A stretch of 64,000 nt of DNA from Firm-08 sp045546995 (GTDB taxonomy: Bacteria; Bacillota; Clostridia; Oscillospirales; QAKW01): contig JAZQDW010000001.1 in assembly GCA_045546995.1 (NCBI GenBank), forward strand, positions 6,753 through 70,752. The letters are read 5' to 3'. A program made the translations under genes and the position numbers. Of the stretch, positions 43,868 to 51,565 are shown piece by piece (position 1 is the first letter of the stretch; every line of letters begins with the position of its first letter). Below the pieces are notes generated by a model, which was not told the origin of the DNA, did no database searches, and was given only the letters and a program-made list of their open reading frames with translations.

Positions 43868-45205
43868 ATGAAAAATCAATCCAATTTTACCGAGGGAAAA
43901 ATTTTGCTCCCTCTGCTGAAATTTTCATTTCCCGTGTTGCTTGCTCTGCTTTTGCAGGCGATGTACGGAGCGGTGGATATGATCATCGTGGGCAAGTTTG
44001 CCCACACCGCCGACATCTCTGCCGTAGCGACGGGCAGTATGCTGATGCAGTCCATCACCTGTGTCATCACGGGGCTTTCCATGGGCATCACCGTGATTTT
44101 GGGGCAACAGATCGGCGCCTCTCACAAAGAAGAGGCAGGTAAGGTGGTTGGCAGCGGCATCTGGCTGTTCGCCATTCTCACACTGGCGCTGACGCTGGGC
44201 ATCACCCTCTTTACCGATCCGCTGTGCGCCCTGATGCAGGCGCCGCAGGATGCCTTTGCTCCCACGGTGGATTATGTGTTCATTTGTGGACTCGGCACCG
44301 TCTTTATCGTCGCATTCAACGTTCTGGGCAGTGTATTCAGAGGCTTGGGTGACTCCAAAATGCCGCTGATCACCGTGGCCATCGCTTGCGTTGTCAACGT
44401 TGCGGGCGATCTGCTGCTGGTGGCGGCGTTAGATATGGGGGCGGCCGGCGCGGCCATTGCAACGGTGGCAGCGCAAGGGGTCAGCGTGCTGATCTCCCTG
44501 CTGGTGATCCGCCGACGGGGCGTACCTTTTCCCTTTTCCCTGCGGGATATCCGTATGCACCCTGCTTTTTCCAAAAAGATTTTGGGTATCGGTATCCCTA
44601 TGGCCCTACAGGATCTGCTGGTGTCCCTGTCCTTTCTGGTCATTCTGGCCATCATCAACGCTTTGGGGCTGACCGCTTCGGCCGGTGTCGGCGTGGCGGA
44701 AAAGATCTGTATGTTCATTATGCTCATCCCCTCCGCCTATATGCAATCCATGTCCGCCTTCGTGGCGCAAAACGTGGGCGCCGGCAAACCCCATCGAGCG
44801 CGCAAAGCGCTGTTATACGGCATCCTCACCTCCCTGGTGGCGGGCATCATCACCGGCTATCTTTCTTTTTTTCACGGAGATATGCTGTGCCGTATCTTTG
44901 CCGACGATCCGCAAGTCATCGCCGCCGGCTTTTCCTATCTCAAATCCTACGGGATCGATTGCCTTTTGACGGTGTTTTTGTTCTGTTTTATCGGTTTTTT
45001 CAGCGGCACGGGAAATTCGGTGTTTGTCATGACACAAGGGCTGACAGGTGCCTTTTTGGTCCGTATTCCGATATCCTTTCTCATCAGTCGTATCCCCGAC
45101 GTTCCCCTGTTTTACATTGGGTTGGCCACCCCCTGCTCCACGCTGGTACAGATCGTGATGTGCGTTCTGTTTTTTCTTTATCAGCGGCGCAAAAAACGAA
45201 TATAA
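43868..45205 (+). CDS. MATE family efflux transporter (second)
   Basis: A 445-residue twelve-helix exporter. The first helix region reads KFSFPVLLALLLQAMYGAVD, then MIIVGKFA, the typical MATE N-terminus of clostridial multidrug exporters, and the mid-protein repeat gives IPMALQDLLVSLSF. AAGGAAG precedes the ATG. It has a perfect promoter and a terminator and so stands alone. It belongs to a different MATE subgroup from the gene at 2578, judged by its N-terminal pattern. The substrate is unknown. Confidence 0.92.
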   Translation: MKNQSNFTEGKILLPLLKFSFPVLLALLLQAMYGAVDMIIVGKFAHTADISAVATGSMLMQSITCVITGLSMGITVILGQQIGASHKEEAGKVVGSGIWLFAILTLALTLGITLFTDPLCALMQAPQDAFAPTVDYVFICGLGTVFIVAFNVLGSVFRGLGDSKMPLITVAIACVVNVAGDLLLVAALDMGAAGAAIATVAAQGVSVLISLLVIRRRGVPFPFSLRDIRMHPAFSKKILGIGIPMALQDLLVSLSFLVILAIINALGLTASAGVGVAEKICMFIMLIPSAYMQSMSAFVAQNVGAGKPHRARKALLYGILTSLVAGIITGYLSFFHGDMLCRIFADDPQVIAAGFSYLKSYGIDCLLTVFLFCFIGFFSGTGNSVFVMTQGLTGAFLVRIPISFLISRIPDVPLFYIGLATPCSTLVQIVMCVLFFLYQRRKKRI

Positions 45206-45206
45206 T

Positions 45207-45236
45207 GAGGTGCCTGCGGGCGCCTCTTTTTTTACA
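45207..45236 (+). terminator. Terminator of the second MATE gene
   Basis: The arms GAGGTGCC and GGCGCCTC enclose four bases and are followed by seven T. Confidence 0.88.
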
Positions 45237-45256
45237 CAATCTTAATTTTTCAATCG

Positions 45257-45285
45257 TTGACAGCCGCATCGATTTATAATACAAT
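45257..45285 (+). promoter_or_regulatory. Promoter of the membrane-fused PstS-like gene
   Basis: TTGACA and TACAAT are 17 bases apart; a TATAAT also occurs five bases earlier but at a poor spacing. Confidence 0.6.
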
Positions 45286-45309
45286 AAAATTACAGAGAGG
45301 AGGATCATT

Positions 45310-46578
45310 ATGTTATCCATTGTTTTATTGGTATTGTGGCTGGTTCTGCAGACCGTTATGGTGGTTGCCGCCGTTTTTCTGTGCATCCGCAAGCATTTAC
45401 TGCTCTCCAAAATCATCATCACGGTGGGCGGTGCCATCAACTGGAGCATATTCAGCGTATACGGCTATCTGCTGCTGGCGCTGTTCACCGGAATGGGAAC
45501 TGATTTTTCCGGTATCGTCTTTTTCTCTCTCAGCGGACTGCTGTTTTTAACGTTGATATTTCTGTTATGGGGGCTACTGCGGAAAAAGCCGTGCTGGATT
45601 CCCCTGGTTTGTATCACCGTCGTATTGTGTTTGGGCGCCGGCGGTCATATCGGTTACGGCATGTATCTGGACAGCATCCCCACGTTGGATGAAAATGCAG
45701 ATCTGTTGCCCGGCTACGCCCCCTACGGTGAAAACACCAAAGTAGCCGTACCGGACGAGCCCGCCACCCTGCAGCTCACCGACGATCTGCCCCGTATGGA
45801 CGGCGCCACCGCCCTGTTCCCCGTGTATTCTTCCTTTGCCCGCGCCGTTTATCCCAAGGCAAAGCTCAACAACTGGAGCGACGCTTACAACCACGATACC
45901 CTGCTGTGCACCAAAACCAACGGCGCCTACGACAATCTCATCGCCGGTGAGGTTGACATCATTTTTGTCAGCGGCCCCTCCGCCCAGCAGGAAACCTGGG
46001 CCAAGGAATGCGGCGTCGAGCTGGTCTACACCCCCATTGGAAAAGAAGCCTTTGTATTTTTTGTCAACGCCCAAAACCCATTGACGGATATCACCGTGGA
46101 CGAGATCAAGGGCATCTACTCCGGACAAATCACCCAGTGGACCGAGCTGGGTGTGCCGGATCTGGGCAAAATCCGCGCCTTCCAACGGCCGGAAAACAGC
46201 GGCTCCCAGACCCGCCTGCAAAAATTGATGGGCGAGACACCGTTGATGGACCCGCCCACCAGTGACGTGGTTTCCGGAATGGGCGGTATCATCAAAGAAA
46301 CAGCCGACTATAAAAATCACAAAAACGCCATCGGCTATTCTTTCCGATTTTATTCCACCGAAATGGTACAAAATCAACAGATCCGTCATCTGTCGGTGGA
46401 CGGCGTCGCCCCCACGCCGGAAAACATTGAAAACAACACCTATCCGTTGGGTGGCACCTTCTATGCCGTTACCCGCAGTGACGCAGACGAAAACACCAAA
46501 AAACTGCTGGAGTGGGTCACCGGCCCCCAAGGGCAGGCCATCATCAAAAAGGTAGGCTATACGCCACTGCATCCTTAA
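45310..46578 (+). CDS. PstS-like periplasmic-binding domain fused to a four-helix membrane domain
   Basis: A 422-residue protein. Residues about 1-118 hold four hydrophobic segments (3-25, 34-60, 65-89, 96-116) with short loops. Residues about 150-422 resemble the PBP-like phosphate-binding fold: GATALFPVYSSFARA, VDIIFVSGPSAQQE, ITVDEIKGIYSGQITQWTE, RPENSGSQTRL and TFYAVTRSDADENTKKLLEW are all patterns of PstS-type proteins. A typical PstS has a lipobox instead of a membrane domain, and no pst genes are near. It could be a phosphate sensor or an import-independent ligand sensor; this is inference. GAGAGGAGG precedes the start. Confidence 0.8.
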   Translation: MLSIVLLVLWLVLQTVMVVAAVFLCIRKHLLLSKIIITVGGAINWSIFSVYGYLLLALFTGMGTDFSGIVFFSLSGLLFLTLIFLLWGLLRKKPCWIPLVCITVVLCLGAGGHIGYGMYLDSIPTLDENADLLPGYAPYGENTKVAVPDEPATLQLTDDLPRMDGATALFPVYSSFARAVYPKAKLNNWSDAYNHDTLLCTKTNGAYDNLIAGEVDIIFVSGPSAQQETWAKECGVELVYTPIGKEAFVFFVNAQNPLTDITVDEIKGIYSGQITQWTELGVPDLGKIRAFQRPENSGSQTRLQKLMGETPLMDPPTSDVVSGMGGIIKETADYKNHKNAIGYSFRFYSTEMVQNQQIRHLSVDGVAPTPENIENNTYPLGGTFYAVTRSDADENTKKLLEWVTGPQGQAIIKKVGYTPLHP

Positions 46579-46587
46579 ACGCAAACA

Positions 46588-46625
46588 AAAAAAAGCTTGA
46601 AGCAAAGCTTCAAGCGTTTTTTATA
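46588..46625. terminator. Terminator after the PstS-like gene, bidirectional
   Basis: The arms GCTTGAA and TTCAAGC sit in runs of A and T on both sides. It can also end leftward transcripts passing the structured repeat. Confidence 0.8.
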
Positions 46626-46664
46626 GTTTTTTGCAATAAAACGACTTTTGACACGTTAATAGGT

Positions 46665-46742
46665 TGCCAAAAAGGAAGTTGCATTTCGTCAACAAAGTTC
46701 CGTCGGCGTAGGTGGCTACGACAGGAGATTTGTTGGCGGCCG
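46665..46742 (-). repeat. Structured intergenic repeat, copy A
   Basis: Read on the minus strand this begins directly after the stop of the PH-like gene. It shares AACAAATCTCCT, a CCAC loop, GACGGA, TGTT and CGAAATGCAACTTCCTTTTT with copy B at 49026-49100. The RNA can fold into an outer stem (arms at 46687-46694 and 46731-46738) and an inner stem CGTAG-CCAC-CTACG (46707-46720 on the minus strand). Two positions change in a compensating way between the copies. Function is unknown. Confidence 0.75.
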
Positions 46743-47210
46743 TCACTTTTGTTTTGCCCATTGCTGTAACAAAGCAAATCCGATCATCTCCGGCACAAAT
46801 TCCGCCTTTTTGTCCCCAAAATGCAAAATCAGCTTTTGCCCTTCGGTACGTTGTTGTCCTTGCAGGCGCACGCCGTCCAGTTGACTGCGTTGCAAACGCC
46901 GCTTGATAAACAGCAGGCGGCACACGGTAATTCCCGTTTCATCCACCGTGGCCCGCCATAACAGCCAATCCAGCATCAACAACAGCAACAGCCCACCCAA
47001 AACGTAACACAGCACGGCGGGCCACACCGCATCGATTACCTGCAGCAACACCGCGATGGCCACGATCAGCACGCACCACGGCAACGCCGACAGGGAAAAC
47101 AACGGATGATACCGCATCACAAAGTTCCGCCCATCCATTACCCGTTCCGCCGCGCGAGCCGCCGTAACGGCGCGCCGTTCCAGCACGTTTAACACTTTAT
47201 CCGATTTCAT
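46743..47210 (-). CDS. PH-like-domain membrane protein of unknown function
   Basis: A 155-residue protein with two adjacent transmembrane helices (about 37-57 and 62-82) followed by a soluble part of short beta strands (VDETGITVCRLLFIKRRLQRSQLDGVRL). This layout matches small bacterial PH-domain-like membrane proteins. It follows the ribokinase gene by 16 bases with AAAGGA as ribosome site, forming the end of the phosphatase-ribokinase operon. Its stop lies next to repeat copy A. No function can be assigned. Confidence 0.7.
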   Translation of the reverse strand: MKSDKVLNVLERRAVTAARAAERVMDGRNFVMRYHPLFSLSALPWCVLIVAIAVLLQVIDAVWPAVLCYVLGGLLLLLMLDWLLWRATVDETGITVCRLLFIKRRLQRSQLDGVRLQGQQRTEGQKLILHFGDKKAEFVPEMIGFALLQQWAKQK

Positions 47211-47226
47211 ACACAGCGTCGTCCTT

Positions 47227-48120
47227 TCATCTCAGATGGGCAAGGCCGTGTCGCACGTCCTCCATCGTTGGAATGGAGGGAGCCGCCCCCTGCCGCATCA
47301 CCGACAGGGCCGAAGCCGCCGTTGCATGCAGAATCGCCTCCTGCGGGGTGCTGTTTTGTGAAAGAAGCGCCACGAAATATCCGGTGAAGGTATCCCCTGC
47401 CGCCGTGGTATCCACCGCCTTGACGTTAAATGCTTTTTGCGTGAAACGAATGTCCTGATCGGCATAAATGCAACCCTTGGAGCCCAGCGTCACCACCAGA
47501 TGCAATGACGGATATTTCTCCAACAGCAGCTCAATGGCCGTTTCCGGCTGATCGCTGTGGGCAAAACCGGCGGCCTCCGTCTCATTGACCAACAGATAGG
47601 CCACTTTGCTCAGATCGATCTTTTCCATGGCCGGCGTAAAGGGAGAGGGATTAAACACCACCTGCAACCCCTTGGCATACGCCTTGTCAATGATATATTC
47701 CACACAGGACGTCTCATTTTGCAGCATCAGCATATCTCCCGGCGCAAACTGCGCCAGCACCTCATCCACGTAGGCCTTGGTAATCATACCGTTGGTACCG
47801 GGATATACGATGATACAGTTGTTGCCATTACGATTAACCTGAATGATCGCATGGCCGTTTTTGGCTTTTGCTGTCTGCAAAAGGGACACGTTGGCGCCGC
47901 TTTCCTGCAGCATTTCCTTCAGAAACGCACCATCCTCACCGATCAAACCGGCGTGCCAGATATCACCACCGGCACGGGCCGCCGCCACCGTCTGATTCAG
48001 GCCCTTGCCGCCGGCAAAAACCTCCATTTTCTGCGCATCGATGGTCTCCCCCGTCTGCACGGCGTGATCCACGCTGTAAACGTAATCTATATTGCACGAG
48101 CCGAAATTTAAAATTTTCAT
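47227..48120 (-). CDS. rbsK: Ribokinase (PfkB family)
   Basis: Phosphorylates D-ribose to ribose-5-phosphate with ATP. The 297-residue protein shows the PfkB signatures: N-terminal GSCNIDYVYSV and AGGKGLNQTVAAARAG, and the catalytic DTTAAGDTFTGYFVALL near the C-terminus. GGAGAGGA precedes the ATG. The gene lies between a histidine-phosphatase gene and a small membrane protein gene, with 14 and 16 bases between them. No ribose transporter is adjacent. Another sugar kinase of the same family is possible but ribokinase is the best fit. Confidence 0.88.
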   Translation of the reverse strand: MKILNFGSCNIDYVYSVDHAVQTGETIDAQKMEVFAGGKGLNQTVAAARAGGDIWHAGLIGEDGAFLKEMLQESGANVSLLQTAKAKNGHAIIQVNRNGNNCIIVYPGTNGMITKAYVDEVLAQFAPGDMLMLQNETSCVEYIIDKAYAKGLQVVFNPSPFTPAMEKIDLSKVAYLLVNETEAAGFAHSDQPETAIELLLEKYPSLHLVVTLGSKGCIYADQDIRFTQKAFNVKAVDTTAAGDTFTGYFVALLSQNSTPQEAILHATAASALSVMRQGAAPSIPTMEDVRHGLAHLR

Positions 48121-48134
48121 ATTGATCCTCTCCG

Positions 48135-48776
48135 TTATTTCATTTTCTCATCAAATCCGGTTTGCATTCCCTGCAAGTGTTCATCCAGACTGTTTTGCTG
48201 TAACCGTAGCCGTCCATCCTCCCACGTCAGCACCGTGACCGAGGCATTGGTAGCCCAGGGCACCCGATCGACGGTAGCCAGCGTGGGATCCAGACAATAA
48301 GCGCTCAGCAGGCGTACCGGCGTGGCGTGAGCGGCCAACACCACCGTTTGTCCCGAATGGCGGTGCGCGATCTCCTCCAATGCCTGCAGTAAACGCTGTT
48401 GCAGTTGCCGCACCGACTCCCCTTCCGGACAGTAGGCGTTGGCAAAATCGTGGATCCACAAATCCCACAATCGGGGTTCCTCCTTGAGGCTGTCAAACAC
48501 CTTGGCCTCCCATCGGCCTCCGTTGATCTCCCGCAGGCCGGGATGCGCAAAAAAGGGCGCGGCGCAGGCGGCCGCAATCTCCTGCCCGGTGACGTAAGCG
48601 CGCTTAAGGTCGCTGGCGTATACCGCCGCAACGTCATAATGCTCCGCAATAAACGCCGCCGTTTTTCTTGCCTGCTCTCTGCCCAGGGGCGTCAGCGGAA
48701 AATCACTGAACCCGGCAAACAGATCCTGCAGATTGGCCTCGCTTTGTCCGTGACGCACCAGAAGAAAGGTTGTCAT
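48135..48776 (-). CDS. Histidine phosphatase family protein (phosphoglycerate-mutase-like)
   Basis: A 213-residue cytoplasmic phosphatase. The phosphohistidine motif LVRHGQSEANLQ is at the N-terminus, and the second His lies in VLAAHATPVRL; both catalytic histidines are kept. It may be a phosphatase for a small phosphoester, or a cofactor-dependent phosphoglycerate mutase relative. ATG 48774-48776 is preferred over a GTG five codons earlier because GGTGAG lies seven bases upstream. It is the first gene of a three-gene operon with ribokinase. Confidence 0.88.
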   Translation of the reverse strand: MTTFLLVRHGQSEANLQDLFAGFSDFPLTPLGREQARKTAAFIAEHYDVAAVYASDLKRAYVTGQEIAAACAAPFFAHPGLREINGGRWEAKVFDSLKEEPRLWDLWIHDFANAYCPEGESVRQLQQRLLQALEEIAHRHSGQTVVLAAHATPVRLLSAYCLDPTLATVDRVPWATNASVTVLTWEDGRLRLQQNSLDEHLQGMQTGFDEKMK

Positions 48777-48808
48777 TGTCCCGCTCACCACCTTATTTTT
48801 GTGTTTTT

Positions 48809-48837
48809 ATTATACCATCACCGTATTTTTTCGTCAA
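48809..48837 (-). promoter_or_regulatory. Promoter of the phosphatase-ribokinase operon
   Basis: On the minus strand TTGACG and TATAAT are 17 bases apart. Confidence 0.75.
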
Positions 48838-48840
48838 CAG

Positions 48841-48872
48841 AAAAAGGTTGGATCAAGATCCAACCCTTTTTA
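48841..48872. terminator. Hairpin terminator, first of a near-identical pair
   Basis: The arms AAAGGTTGGATC and GATCCAACCCTTT enclose two bases. It is almost the same as the hairpin at 49136-49167 that ends the third MATE gene. Confidence 0.8.
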
Positions 48873-49135
48873 GAGTGTAAAAAAAGTCGTTTCACCACAG
48901 AGAAACGATCAAAACAAATATATTTATTTGTGTATAACAGTAGATATAAATTGCTATATAGGTATACCGATCACTTAAATTTAAACATCAGGCGCCCTTG
49001 CAACGCAAGGGATTGCTCTGTTTTCCGCGAACAAATCTCCTACCGTACCCACGTACGCTGACGGAGCTCTGTTCGCGAAATGCAACTTCCTTTTTTGCAC
49101 TCCACAGCGTGTCAAAGAAACTTCTTTGACACGCT
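48873..49135. other. Gene-free spacer with three hairpins and repeat copy B
   Basis: No coding frame was seen. The segment holds the hairpin CCCTTGC-AAC-GCAAGGG (48995-49011), repeat copy B (49026-49100), and a perfect inverted repeat with 15-base arms CAGCGTGTCAAAGAA at 49105-49119 and 49122-49136 separated by two bases. It is bounded on both sides by near-identical terminators. Confidence 0.7.
49026..49100 (+). repeat. Structured intergenic repeat, copy B
   Basis: On the plus strand CGCGAACA (49026-49033) pairs with TGTTCGCG (49070-49077), CTCC with GGAG, and CGTAC-CCAC-GTACG (49044-49057) forms the inner stem. AAATGCAACTTCCTTTTTTGCA follows. It is homologous to copy A at 46665-46742 in the opposite direction. 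Confidence 0.75.
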
Positions 49136-49167
49136 GAAAAGGTTGGATCTTCCGATCCAACCTTTTA
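49136..49167 (-). terminator. Terminator of the third MATE gene
   Basis: The arms AAAAGGTTGGATC and GATCCAACCTTTT enclose a four-base loop, directly after the stop codon. Confidence 0.88.
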
Positions 49168-50562
49168 TTATCGAATTGCTTTGGTTTTCCATTTACCCAG
49201 CTTGTAAAAGATAATGGTCAATACGGCGCCCAGCACCCAGGAGGACAGCAGAGAGATGGAGATACATTCAAACCGTCCGTAGGGCAGTTCTGCCGTGCGG
49301 GTCAGCCAAGAAATACCGTAGGCCAGCGGTACACGGATCAACACGGTAGTGATCAACGAGATCCACATCGGCGTCATGGTATCGCCGGCGCCGCGCATAA
49401 TACCCGAAAGACTTTGCGTTACGGCCATAGCGATATATCCCACTGCCAAAATGGTCATCAGATAATAACTCAGATCGACCAGCGCATCGGTCTCGGTAAA
49501 AATACCCATCAGCCATTTGCCGAACAGCAAAATGATCAACGTGATGGCCGCCGAACAGCCCACCGCCATACCGGTGCCCTGTTTGGCGCCCTTCATTACA
49601 CGGTCATAGCGACCGGCGCCCACGTTTTGCCCCGCATAGGTGGTCAGCGCCGTACCAAAGGAAAAGTTGGGCATCATGGCAAAGCCGTCCACACGCATAA
49701 CGATCACGTTGGCGGCAATCAATTGCTCGCCGAAGGAGTTGGTCAGTGATTGCACGGTCAGCATCGCCGCCGAAAAGATGGCCTGTGTGGCGCCGGCGGG
49801 CAGACCCAGTTTCACAATGGTCTTAACGTACGACTTTTTAGGGCGCATAAAACGCAGACCAAAATCAAAATGCTGACGCATTCTGGCCAATTTGATGCCG
49901 CACAACAGGGACGAAATAATCTGAGCAATGACGGTGGCCAACGCCACGCCGGCTACACCCATATCAAGAAAAGCGACAAAATAAATGTCCAGCACGATGT
50001 TGATCACCGTGGCAACGAGCAAATACAGCAGTGCCGAAAAGGAATCACCCAGTCCGCGCAACACGCCGCTGAGAATGTTGTAATAGGCCATACCGGCTCC
50101 GCCGAGCAGGGAGATCATCAAATAGTCGGTGCACCAGGGTAAAATGCTTTCCGGAGTGTTAAGCAATACCAGCACCGGACGGATCAACGGCGCGCAGATC
50201 AGCATTAACGCCAGACAGGCAATGGCCGTCACGGTGATACAATTGCCCACGGTATAAGATAAGCCTTCTCGATTTTTGGCGCCAAAATACTGGCTGACCA
50301 TAATATTTACGCCCGCCGAAATGCCGATAAACAGCACCAACAGCAAATTGAGGATCGGCGCCGCACTGCCGACGGCGGCCAGCGCATTATCCCCCACGTA
50401 ACGGCCCACCACAATGCTGTCCACTGTGGAATACAGCTGTTGGGCAATGTTGCCGATCAGCATCGGTACGGTAAACCACAGGATATTTTTCCAGGGTTTA
50501 CCCTTGGTCATATCCTGCGGAGCGTATAATTTTTTAAAAACTCCGTTTACTGTTTTAAGCAA
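49168..50562 (-). CDS. MATE family efflux transporter (third)
   Basis: A roughly 464-residue twelve-helix exporter with the classic clostridial MATE start DMTKGKPWKNILWFTVPMLI and GNIAQQLYSTVDSIVVGRYVG. Start is uncertain: the frame opens with TTG at 50569-50571, directly on the GAGG ribosome site; TTG at 50560-50562 has a proper nine-base distance and is used here; the ATG of MTKGKP (50509-50511) is a later option without a good site. Promoter TTGTAC-17-TATAAT lies upstream. It is monocistronic. Confidence 0.9.
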   Translation of the reverse strand: MLKTVNGVFKKLYAPQDMTKGKPWKNILWFTVPMLIGNIAQQLYSTVDSIVVGRYVGDNALAAVGSAAPILNLLLVLFIGISAGVNIMVSQYFGAKNREGLSYTVGNCITVTAIACLALMLICAPLIRPVLVLLNTPESILPWCTDYLMISLLGGAGMAYYNILSGVLRGLGDSFSALLYLLVATVINIVLDIYFVAFLDMGVAGVALATVIAQIISSLLCGIKLARMRQHFDFGLRFMRPKKSYVKTIVKLGLPAGATQAIFSAAMLTVQSLTNSFGEQLIAANVIVMRVDGFAMMPNFSFGTALTTYAGQNVGAGRYDRVMKGAKQGTGMAVGCSAAITLIILLFGKWLMGIFTETDALVDLSYYLMTILAVGYIAMAVTQSLSGIMRGAGDTMTPMWISLITTVLIRVPLAYGISWLTRTAELPYGRFECISISLLSSWVLGAVLTIIFYKLGKWKTKAIR

Positions 50563-50595
50563 AATATTCAACCTCTTTTCAAAACTACAGCGGGT

Positions 50596-50624
50596 ATTAT
50601 ATCACATTTAAAGCGGTTGTACAA
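50596..50624 (-). promoter_or_regulatory. Promoter of the third MATE gene
   Basis: On the minus strand TTGTAC and TATAAT are 17 bases apart. Confidence 0.7.
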
Positions 50625-50633
50625 TACGTTTTT

Positions 50634-50672
50634 GCAAAAAAGAATCGGTCCCCAACAGACCGATTCTGCTTA
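50634..50672 (-). terminator. Terminator of the GtrA operon
   Basis: The arms AGAATCGGTC and GACCGATTCT flank a seven-base loop, followed on the minus strand by TTTTTT. Confidence 0.85.
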
Positions 50673-51074
50673 TTTTTTCTCCCGTGTGTCCTCCTGTCCG
50701 CGATAGACCACCCATTTGCAAAACAGAAATTCCAGCACGAAGTTGGAGATCATGGTCACCGCCAGCACGATATACTCGTTGACGCCGCTCTGCTCTGCCA
50801 AATGTCCCAGCCACGTAGACAACGGCGTAAACACCACGTAAAAGCCAAACACCTTGGCCATTGCAACCGGAACGTTAGCGGCAGACTGGAAGGTATAGCG
50901 ACGGTTGAGGGTGAAATTCCACAACACTGAAAGCACCAGCGAGGTCAGATACGCCGGCCAATATTGCCAGCGGCACAGCTCATTGAGCAAGGTAAACGAA
51001 AGAACCTGAATAATACCCGCCGAAGCGGAAAAGAGGGTAAATTTGATCATTTGCCAGGTAATTTTTCGATTCAT
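50670..51074 (-). CDS. GtrA family membrane protein
   Basis: A 134-residue protein with four hydrophobic helices and the GtrA pattern: FTLFSASAGIIQVLSFTLLN near the start and FTLNRRYTFQSA in the middle. GtrA proteins are thought to move undecaprenyl-linked sugars or help glycosylate cell-surface polymers. It follows the LURP-one-like gene by 14 bases with AAAGGAG. It is the last gene in an operon with a glutamine amidotransferase and an epimerase. Confidence 0.85.
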   Translation of the reverse strand: MNRKITWQMIKFTLFSASAGIIQVLSFTLLNELCRWQYWPAYLTSLVLSVLWNFTLNRRYTFQSAANVPVAMAKVFGFYVVFTPLSTWLGHLAEQSGVNEYIVLAVTMISNFVLEFLFCKWVVYRGQEDTREKK

Positions 51075-51088
51075 ACCGGTTTCTCCTT

Positions 51089-51565
51089 TCAGTGATTACT
51101 GCGAGAGCATTTTTCCGCATCGATGGCAATGACCAGCGCCAAGGCGCACAGAGCATCCTGCGGATCCGCCACGTCAATGACGTAGGTATCCGTCCAATGC
51201 AGCAGTTCTTTCCCTACCGTCGCGACCACTGCTCCCGTCGGCCCTATGATACGGTAATTCCATTCAAAGAAATCTCCCTGCACCTGCCAACCGTTGAGGT
51301 CGATATGAAACCGCGGCGTAAATAGACTGAATTCCTTATAAATACATCCCTGACGACCGGGACCGAAATAGATCTCGAATTTCGGAAAGAAGGAAAATAT
51401 CCTTTCCTTCACCATTCCCACCTCACGACCCACCGCATCAAAGATCTTCAGACAGTGCCCCCAGGCAAGCTGTCCCTTGACGGTGTACAGGGTCTCCCCT
51501 GCCTCGGAATAAACGTCATAGCTGTCCAGCCAGGAAAAAAAGCGTTGTTTAAATAACAATTTCAT
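51089..51565 (-). CDS. LURP-one-related (Tubby-like fold) protein
   Basis: A 158-residue protein of the LURP-one/DUF567 fold, a beta barrel around a central helix. It starts MKLLFKQRFFSWLDSYDVYSE and contains VKERIFSFFPKFEIYF and the typical DWTDTYVIDV-like segment (LHWTDTYVIDVAD) and the final helix ALCALALVIAID. Bacterial members are of unknown function. Its first codons overlap the end of the amidotransferase gene by 17 bases, so translation is coupled. Confidence 0.85.
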   Translation of the reverse strand: MKLLFKQRFFSWLDSYDVYSEAGETLYTVKGQLAWGHCLKIFDAVGREVGMVKERIFSFFPKFEIYFGPGRQGCIYKEFSLFTPRFHIDLNGWQVQGDFFEWNYRIIGPTGAVVATVGKELLHWTDTYVIDVADPQDALCALALVIAIDAEKCSRSNH

